The position numbers and the translations under genes are program-made. This document shows positions 56,627-64,000 of a stretch of 64,000 nt of DNA, piece by piece. Within the stretch, counting starts at the first letter, position 1; the number at the start of each line of letters is the position of its first letter. This DNA is from Massariosphaeria phaeospora (taxonomy: Eukaryota > Ascomycota > Dothideomycetes > Pleosporales): NCBI GenBank assembly GCA_011032825.1, contig JAADJZ010000040.1, forward strand, positions 186,001-250,000, written 5' to 3'. The notes below the pieces were generated by a model, which did not search any database, was not told the DNA's origin, and worked only from the letters and a program-made list of their open reading frames with translations.

Positions 56627-57793
56627 GTAGTTGTCTCTCGGCTCTTTCTGATGCTTTTCGTGAAGACGTTTCGTGAGTTGGCGGATGGATGCGGCGTAGC
56701 AAGATCCTCGTAATGTGGGGGTGGGTCGGTAAGATGCTTGTGTAACGGTAGTTAATCCTCCAGATATTGCCCCACACACGAGGTCCCGGCAGACTTATTC
56801 AGCCCATTTACGATCATTATTATGGTACTTGGTGCGTTTACTGGATTGAAGAATCAGATTTCTCCTGCCGTCGCGAAAGTTGACGGGAACCATCCTGGAC
56901 TCCAAATCTTGGGTGAAGACGCCAGGATATCTTGACGGCATCACTCCTCAAAGCAGTAGAACATGCAAGTGAACTGACCTAGGGAAAAGTATCTGCACTT
57001 GGCTAGAAATATCGAACCTGCAGATACCGCTATACCCCGCGTTTTGTGTCTCTGGACGATCATGCTACCGCATAATCTGGGACTCAAGAGCAGACCTAGG
57101 CTCAATAGGGCAGTTTGGTCGTATTGGTGGGTGAATGTACCCGCCAATTAAATAGCTAGGATTTCAGCTGTACGGCTACTAAGTGCCAAGGCTAGTTATT
57201 TTCAGCCTCTCTATTGTGGCTGAGGTGGCTAAGGAGAGGGCAGACATAAGCTATCTAATTGGCGGGTACATTCACCCACCAATACGACCAAACTGCCCTA
57301 TTGAGCCTAGGTCTGCTCTTGAGTCCCAGATTATGCGGTATGGGACCGCATCAAGTGCATCGCGCTAGTAGTGTCACTCAATGCAAGATCTGAGGCACCG
57401 CGAGCACGAATGAACTTGAAGTCTCCGTGGAAGTTGATGAGTATTGTTCGTCGGACAAGCAATCACGCCGGATGTTTTCCGCGCTTGAAACATAGCGCGC
57501 CGGAGCCGGAACCTCGGAAGTACCACACATCCCGACGTCACGCAATCTGAAGTTGTATGTATGTGGCCACAACGTCTTGTGCGGTACTGACGGCACAATA
57601 TTTCGCAGCTTAGTTGAACGATAGATTCGCGCTACGTGAAGGCTAAGTAGGTAGTACGCTGCGTACAGGAAGGATGCACTCGCACGAGCCGACCTTAGTG
57701 CGATGTTGGGGATCGTGGCAACCAAGAAACAACACAGCAGACCCATCTATCTCACCATCCACACAGGGACGTTCCTGCTAACAACACTTCAAC
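56627..57793. other. Divergent upstream region containing an inverted-repeat element
   Basis: No gene is recognised between the monooxygenase and the thioesterase-like gene. The 275-bp inverted-repeat element at 57066-57340 lies inside it. Confidence 0.6.
57066..57340. mobile_element. Snap-back inverted-repeat element (MITE-like, 275 bp)
   Basis: The arms 57066-57157 and 57249-57340 are each 92 nt and inverted copies with one mismatch by eye (A versus G near the inner end). They surround a 91-nt spacer. The outer ends read TA-CCGCATAAT and ATTATGCGG-TA, which would fit a TA target as used by Tc1/mariner or pogo-type elements, though the TA is part of the palindrome and so is not proof. There is no coding capacity. 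It would fold into a long hairpin if transcribed. Confidence 0.75.
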
Positions 57794-58538
57794 ATGGCCA
57801 GCAACTCGAACAGTACGCCCTCTACCCGTCGATCGCGCTTGGCCGAATCATCTTACAATTCGCCATACTCGAGGGCCGGTGCCAGCGGACCCCATCCGAA
57901 CACCGATCCCTATGCTCCGCTCCGCGCCAGCGGACTTGCCACCCTTGAGGCCATGGGCTATGACCCCCAGACGATGGTCGAGCGCGGAGTGCTGTGGGCG
58001 GAAGACCAGGACCCGTTTGGCCATGTCATGCAGTCGCAATTCATGCAGTACCTCGGTACCGGCTTCCATCGTGTCATGGAGAGTTACGACGAGTTTCTCA
58101 CCGAGGAAGAGTACAATGGCATGATCCTTGCAACGACAGTGGTGCCCGTTGTCAGAAAATACGAGCTTGATATTCGGCGGCAGGTTAAATACCCTGATAC
58201 AGTCGGTGCCCCCATCCACACAGCCAATCAATCGCCAGTTGACGCAAGTATAGCTTATTGTCGCATATAGACAGGACTTGATCGAGCCAACACGCAACTC
58301 TGGAACCACGTCGCTCTTTTCGCTCCAGCAGCAAGCCATCGTTGCAGAGGTCAAGGGCTCGGTTACGTACATAGACGTTAAGTCTGCTCGGCCGGTCGAC
58401 ATCCGGACACTCGGCGGCGGCTGGTTAAAATTGTTCGAGGGTTTCACTAGGAAGGCAGAGAAAGCACGAGGCCTGAAGGAGAATTGGGACGCGGAACATC
58501 CAAGGGGCCGCAAGACCGGCGCGACTTCGAAGATCTGA
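57794..58538 (+). CDS. Hotdog-fold thioesterase-like protein
   Basis: Two exons, 57794-58201 and 58254-58538, with a 52-bp intron, give 230 residues. The join makes VKYPDTLIVAYRQDLIEPTR, matching the family pattern for this stretch. The donor is GTCGGT, weaker than usual, but the frame and protein support it. Residues about 70-95 (WAEDQDPFGHVMQSQFMQYLGTGF) carry the hotdog catalytic-region Asp and His seen in 4HBT-type acyl-CoA thioesterases; SLFSLQQQAIVAEVKGSV is the second strand pair. A polar N-terminus could be a mitochondrial or disordered leader. The acyl substrate is unknown. Confidence 0.82.
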
Positions 58539-60197
58539 GCACGAAGGCTGTTCCGTCAAAGCAATGCCGGAAGCAGTCTATGCCGTTCATTTCCAACGCA
58601 AATGGATACGGGGCTAAGCATTGATCTTACAGCTTCCGAATGGCTCGAATCAGGTAGGATATATTACCATTCTTTCGGTTACTCGTCGAGTCTAGTCAGG
58701 CATATTACAAGTCGTCTGATCAACGTACATTTCGGACTGGATGCAGAAGGCTTCTTTCACCATCGCCCATCGATAACGATTTCTAGCCAGCCGTGATTTA
58801 GACTCACCGCCTACTTCATCGTCTAGAAGATCCATCAGATTTACCAGATTAGGTCTTGTTTGCTCTTGGTTTTGACGGAAAGTTAGACCGGTCATACGCA
58901 ATGCCGGCAATCATGACGACCACATGGCCGCATGCACAGTTCCTGGATTAGATTGATGACGGCGTGAACATTCTTAGATTCTTAGCTGACCCAGAGAGCG
59001 TCCCTAAATCGAGAAGAACTCTACCGTCCTGGAAGCGCAACTCTTAGAGACTCAGTCCGACCTCACTACCCACCGATATAGGGTAGCTGTTTTTACCAAG
59101 AATACTATTCGTTCCTGACCATTCGGCATGCCTGAATAACGGAGAAGATATCTCACACATTGTCGCTAATATCTGACAGGAGAATTCACATCCACGTTAG
59201 CCGTACTCAACCCCATCTGACGGAGACGCGTTCGCCCGGAGCCAACCACCACCAACAATCGTACGAAGCTTTGATCATGTTGTATAACGCAAAACCCCGT
59301 CGCAGGTTCATGCCGTTCAAGGTCTCATCGCCTCTATTCATCAGCATTTCTAAGCCATGTCATTACAGCTTGCATCTCTTGCAAACCTTCCACGCGCATC
59401 TGTTAGGGAAGTCCTGCACTGCGACAAGTCGCGGACTAGGTTCAACTACCGGCTTGAAATGAATATGCGTGGAGCCGTATGCACCCCGGACTTTCCGTCT
59501 CGTGCAACCCAACCTTCCTCATTGGAACGGAGTATTTATCAGGCGCCACAACCATTCGCTAAAGCGATGATTTGCCGGCATTATTAGGCTTCACAATCTA
59601 ACCATTAAGAAGCTCGAAGTGATAATTTATCTCATCCTCGTGTGGGGAAACTCAAATTGACAACGACATTGCAGATGGAGAGCGTTTTTTTCTTGGCAGC
59701 AATTTCGGCATTACCTCTTCCAGGGACTCCACGCGACAAATCAAGGCAAGAGATTAGGACTCATCTGGTCAGGTTGTACAACGAGTCTGGTGTGACCTGA
59801 TAGTCACTCTAAGTAAAGAGCTTTGCAGCCTCGAAACGTGCGTAGTCTCCATGTGGCCTCCATTTATGGAGAATCGTCTGCATCCAACACCAGAATACTG
59901 CCCGAGGGAATATGCGTGTCTCATCGAACGATAACGGGTAATCTAGGTTGAGATGAGTGCGACTGTAGCCGGATCACGAGGGAGGAGAAACGCAATATTG
60001 ACTGCAGGTTTGCTGTGGATTACGAGAATTCCGGCCAGAGGTGAGGATTAGTTAACCTGTCTGTTCCAGACGCATCTTCGTACCAGCAGTAGGATTGAAC
60101 CTCTTCCATCATCTCCAAATCAGCAAAATTTCATTCGCAAGTACGTACACTGGGGTTTGACGGCTTGGCGGCGTGCTAACATACTCCAGCAGGCAAT
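58539..60197. other. Gene-poor spacer, about 1.66 kb
   Basis: No gene is recognised on either strand; open frames are short and without features. Base composition is more even than in the left part of the window. Confidence 0.55.
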
Positions 60198-61298
60198 ATG
60201 TCGTCCTCAAAGTCACATGGAAGCGTCGAATCCGGGCCAGAGCTTGCCCCCACGACAACAAACCTTACCATCTCGCCCGAACTCTTCGAAAAGGCTCGTC
60301 ATATGTCTTGTCGAAACTTGCTAGAGTCTTCGTCTCTGACCGTCTTGTAGCTCTATCTTGGCCCGAAGACTCCTCACACGACAGACTACGATAAGCGTTT
60401 CGCCAATGCCGCACCGCTTGGTTTCCTCGGGTACGTTGTATCTGTCGGGCTGCCATTTCAGCACGATGCACCTGCGTAATACCAATTGGGCTAATTTGTC
60501 CAAAGGTTCGTGATATGTGTGATGTCATTCGCCGTTGTCTTAATGGGCTGGGGGGGTGCGGGACCCAACATGGCCGCCATCTCGTAAGTGTCTTGCCTTT
60601 CATGACCCCTTGTTATTAATCCGGTGTAGTGGCATGTTCTTCTTCGTCGGGCCTGTGCTCCTTTTGCTTTCACTCATTGGTTTATGGATCCAGAACCAGT
60701 TCTTTCCGATGATGGTATGCGGGCTCTTTTCCGTCTTTTGGCTCTCATTCGGCATGTTGCAGCTCCCGACTCTACAACTCCAGGCCTCATATGCCCCAGC
60801 GGCTTCTCCGGGATCACCTCCAGCTTCGCTAGCGGAACTGGCGGCTGCTGGTGCGGCGAGTAAATCGTACAACGCGGTCATAGCCCTTTACCTGACCGTC
60901 TGGGGGTTCGCAATCTTCACGTTCTGGTTGTTTACCCTCAGAATCAATCTCGTATTTGCGGGCATCTTCGCGTTGACTTCCACTGGAAGCTTTGTCATGA
61001 GCGGAGCTTACTGGAAGGTGTCTGTTGGGAATTACGCGGCTGCGCAAACGCTTCAAACGGTAAGTCGCATTTGTTCGCTATTCACAACTGTCTGTGTGCG
61101 ATGATGATTGGCTAACGTATCGCTTAGACGGCTGGGGCCATCTTCTTTGTAGTGGCGTTGCTTGGATGGTATGTCCTGGTCGTCATGATGGCTGCTGAAA
61201 TGCGGGTGACTATCAGCCTGCCCGTAGGCGATCTCAGTCATTATTGGAAACGAACCGATGTCGAACTGGCTGTCATGGAGGCGGAGAAGAAGGACTAA
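60198..61298 (+). CDS. GPR1/FUN34/YaaH family membrane protein (acetate/ammonium transporter relative)
   Basis: Five exons, 60198-60293, 60351-60430, 60506-60583, 60630-61059 and 61128-61298, give 284 residues. The first join yields SPELFEKLYLGPKTP, the conserved family start; it requires a GC donor (AAG|GCTCGT), since no in-phase GT donor keeps this motif. Six membrane helices follow. The family signature NPAPLGL appears here as NAAPLGF (residues 51-57), with Pro replaced by Ala at the second position. The C-terminus LPVGDLSHYW is typical. Relatives (Ady2, AcpA) import acetate by proton symport or affect ammonium export; direction and substrate are not shown here. Confidence 0.88.
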
Positions 61299-62948
61299 AG
61301 ATGGAGGCGTAGTAGGTCGTCAAGAGCATCGAGCCATGTGCTGAACAGGGCGTCAATTTGAGGGTGGTCTAGGTATTCCGCTTTCCTAGTGGCTTGGACA
61401 TCCTAATCTCAACGTCGAGTTGCGCTGAAAGTTTCATACATACTAGGTATCATTTGCATGTGTCGTGGCCTGCATTTCGATCAATGCGAAAAACATACAA
61501 AGTATAATTAGATCACATATGCTGAACCCGTCGCGCGTCCTTTCGTAAGATCGGCGATTTCTCTGTGCTGAATGCCTAGAGCAGGCTTGGTCCAGACTCC
61601 GCAGGGGATTCGCCAATATCTCGTCTTTCTATTGGCAGGGTGACACGAATCTCTCCCAAGGCAAAAGATGCTGAGAGCCTCGTACGAGTAAGTTCTTCGT
61701 ATCACTGCCGGGTCGCCCGGGCAGAATGATACAACGCGAGTGTTGAGATACAAGCTGAAACAAAAGGAGGCGAGGTTGGAAGCTTGATGTCTACGCCCCG
61801 TCGCCAATGTAGAAGGTGACTTTCGAATCAGGAGACGGAAACCCAGGTCGAGGAGGGAAAAAGCTCTTAGTCAACGAGAAACCACTTTGGCAAGGAATGA
61901 ACGAACTATGGCGAAACACATTGTCGGCTCTCGTCAGTACTCCGTAAGGTTTCTGCAAATGAACCCGTTACCCTCATCCGGCTCTCAAAATCTGCGATTC
62001 GCTCGCATGCGAGTTCCGAGAGTTCCTAGGATAGAGGAGGTTTTGCTTCCTTTTGGTTGCGCTATGGCCATATTCGATACCTGCAAGTCGCCCGACAATA
62101 CGCCTTGTGCGGAGTAGCTTCCGACCGTTTACGCCCGGTCTTGGAAATTTCGGATCCCGGGGAAGGCGTGTGGTCTTAGCCCAGCACCTTGAATCTGTCA
62201 CTAGCCCCAAGGTGGGCCACATCGCGAGGGAGATAAAACATTCATAGTGCTCGTGAGTGACGCGATGGGCTTCCGTTGTTTTCAGCGTGAGCTGAGTGGC
62301 TGGTTTATTTTGTGTCCATGGACGGGAGAGCTCGAAAGATATTGAGATACCTCATTGAAGATTTCGAAAAAGTCGGGAATTATCGCTGTAGAATCTTTTG
62401 TTCGCGTAGATTTGGGTCACACATATTGAGGCTTGCGCTTTCCCTAGTGGGAACGGACCCGCATGCAATTCCTCAGCTTCTCGATATCAGCTTCTCGATA
62501 TACCATGGCTCTCGAAGCGAACCTGTGTTGGGAGTTTGCCACAAAATTCGCCGCAGCATGTCACCCACAAGAGGCAAGTGCTTGGCGAGCTCAAGTACGT
62601 ACCACCGGTAGGGGCTAGCAACAACTCTGCTGGGTCTTAGCGCGAGACCGGCGGCGCAAGGCGTTATTGTCTTGACCACTCATGTATAGGGAGAATGATG
62701 CCCCACCGTACAACGGCGATCTTCCTTGTTCTTCCAAGAGGTCCTCTCGGCACGGCGCCAATTAGACGAAGCTGGCATGAAGCCTCCGTCAAACCACTCG
62801 TACGAAAGAGAAAAAGACGGGGAGGAGCATATATGCTCAAAAGACGGTATTCGTCACCGCTGTCCTGGATCTAGCTACCGTCTGGACCACATGCTACGCA
62901 AACAAAGCTACTCTGTATAGTCAGTCTAGTTTCAATCATAGACGAAAG
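61299..62948. other. Gene-poor spacer, about 1.65 kb
   Basis: Nothing recognisable is coded. The last part is the promoter of the Pth11-like gene. Confidence 0.55.
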
Positions 62949-64000
62949 ATGAGCACACCAGCCGAACTATCAGGTTTCGACAAGACCAACGATGCTATGG
63001 TCTGCTCTGCAGTTTTGCTTGTACTTGCTACGATAAGCATCGCCATTCGAGAGTGCTCGCGACGGATCCGGAAAGTACGGCTCGCCCCTTACGACTATCT
63101 GCTCTACACTGGATACGTAAGTCACCCAAGTCACTCACCGGAAGCATCAGCGATACACGGGTTAACTCGCTTTCACAGCTACTTTTTGTTGCGCTCACTA
63201 GCGCTACTCTGTGGTGTGAGTATGCATCCGCAGGCTGAACTACCTCATGACTACGACTGAACACCCGACAGCCACAGTACACGGCGCACTCGCCGAGGCG
63301 ACCTGGCCGACACTGAGTCCCCAGGAAGCGAACTTACGTTTTAAGGTAAATCCTGCCACGAGCAGTCGAATAACCTCTCGGTTTTCGCCAACGTCTGACG
63401 CAAACAGGTCTTCTTTGCTACCTCATTGCTGTGGATTGCAACGAACGTATGCGTCAAGCTATCCGTCCTCTTCCTCTACCGAAGCATCTTTGGTCTCCAA
63501 ACACCGTGGTTTCGCATTGCGTGGTGGGCGAACGTGTTATGGGTTTGCCCTGGCTTCTTGGTTATCGGTTTCGCTATGATGACTTATACCTACACCTTGT
63601 TCGACAAAGCCGCCAGGAATCGCACCAAACCCCCCGACGAGACCCTGAACGTATTTGTGGCGTGGATGAACGCGGTTCCTGAGATGTGTATATTGATGAT
63701 ACCTATACCGCATCTCATTGCGCTGCAGATGAATAAGAGGAAGAAGTACGGCGTCATAGGGGTCTTTTGCATAGGCATCGTGTAAGTCTTGTAACGTTTC
63801 TTCTCCCATTCAGGTATTTTGTCTTGCACAGGGAAGGCTAACATATCTATGCTCATTAGTGCCACGACAGCAAGTTTGGCGAGAAGTATTACGGCATCGA
63901 TTGGGCTCTCGCAGCGCTGGAGTGGTGCTTTGACTTACTACATGGTTTTACTCACAATCACAATTGAATCCGCTGCCGGAATCGCATGCGCAAGTCTAGC
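62949..64000 (+). CDS. Pth11-like integral membrane receptor (3' end outside window)
   Basis: Exons 62949-63116, 63179-63215, 63272-63345, 63408-63781 and 63860 onward, with introns of 56-78 bp, read through to the window edge (281 residues so far). The joins give GYLLFVALTSATLWSTVHGAL, NLRFKVFFATSLLWIATNVCVKLSVLFLYRSIFG and CIGIVATTASLARSITASIGLSQ. This is the fungal rhodopsin-like seven-helix domain of Pth11-related receptors, where the KLSxLFLYRSIF stretch is a hallmark. A family CFEM domain is absent from the N-terminus. Such proteins sense surface or chemical cues in some plant pathogens, but most have no known ligand. The second exon (37 bp) is short and rests on frame and protein continuity. 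Confidence 0.85.

Noticed and set aside
56627..56779. Longer N-terminus for the second FAD monooxygenase
   Set aside because: The extra open codons contain no ATG start before 56626 and no conserved sequence; an upstream exon cannot be excluded but is not supported.
58202..58270. A frame continuing through the thioesterase-like gene to a stop at 58268-58270, making a shorter protein
   Set aside because: Splicing at 58202-58253 restores conserved sequence on both sides in frame; the read-through peptide is not family-like.

Overview
The window is nuclear DNA of a filamentous ascomycete (Pezizomycotina). The evidence is split genes with 44-100 bp GT-AG introns and ascomycete-specific families: a Pth11-like receptor, a Zn2Cys6 regulator, DUF3500, a GPR1/FUN34 protein, and a linked acetate kinase/phosphoketolase pair. 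I cannot name the species or class. I modelled 24 protein-coding genes, and the exon joins all keep frame. The first gene (eIF5) is cut by the left edge and the last (Pth11-like receptor) by the right edge. I recognised no tRNA, rRNA, CRISPR array or transposase gene.

Left part, about 1-24 kb, is mainly housekeeping: translation initiation factor eIF5, an SLC35F-type multipass transporter, a DGAT1-type acyltransferase, the polyadenylation factor Pfs2, two membrane proteins of unknown function, a Cid1-type nucleotidyltransferase and an isochorismatase-family hydrolase. The spacers here are long and rich in microsatellites.

Middle, 24.6-29.2 kb, holds acetate kinase and phosphoketolase head to head across 666 bp. 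Together they would convert xylulose-5-P or fructose-6-P through acetyl-P to acetate and ATP.

From 30.5 to 44.6 kb lies a compact set that looks like a small catabolic or detoxification cluster: a secreted berberine-bridge-type FAD oxidase, a salicylate-hydroxylase-type monooxygenase, a tannase/feruloyl esterase, a DUF3500 protein, a 14-TM-type MFS transporter and a divergent Zn2Cys6 regulator. The likely logic is esterase release of a phenolic, oxidation or hydroxylation, transport, and local regulation. The substrate is inferred, not shown.

Right part, 44.6-64 kb, is gene-poorer and accessory in character: a secreted Pro-rich repeat protein, a secreted type-B carboxylesterase, an EVE-domain protein, a large acidic repeat protein with AT-hook-like arginine/glycine motifs, a second FAD monooxygenase, a hotdog thioesterase-like protein, a GPR1/FUN34/YaaH acetate-transporter relative and the Pth11-like receptor. 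A 275-bp element with two 92-nt near-perfect inverted arms (57066-57340) is the clearest mobile-element-like structure.
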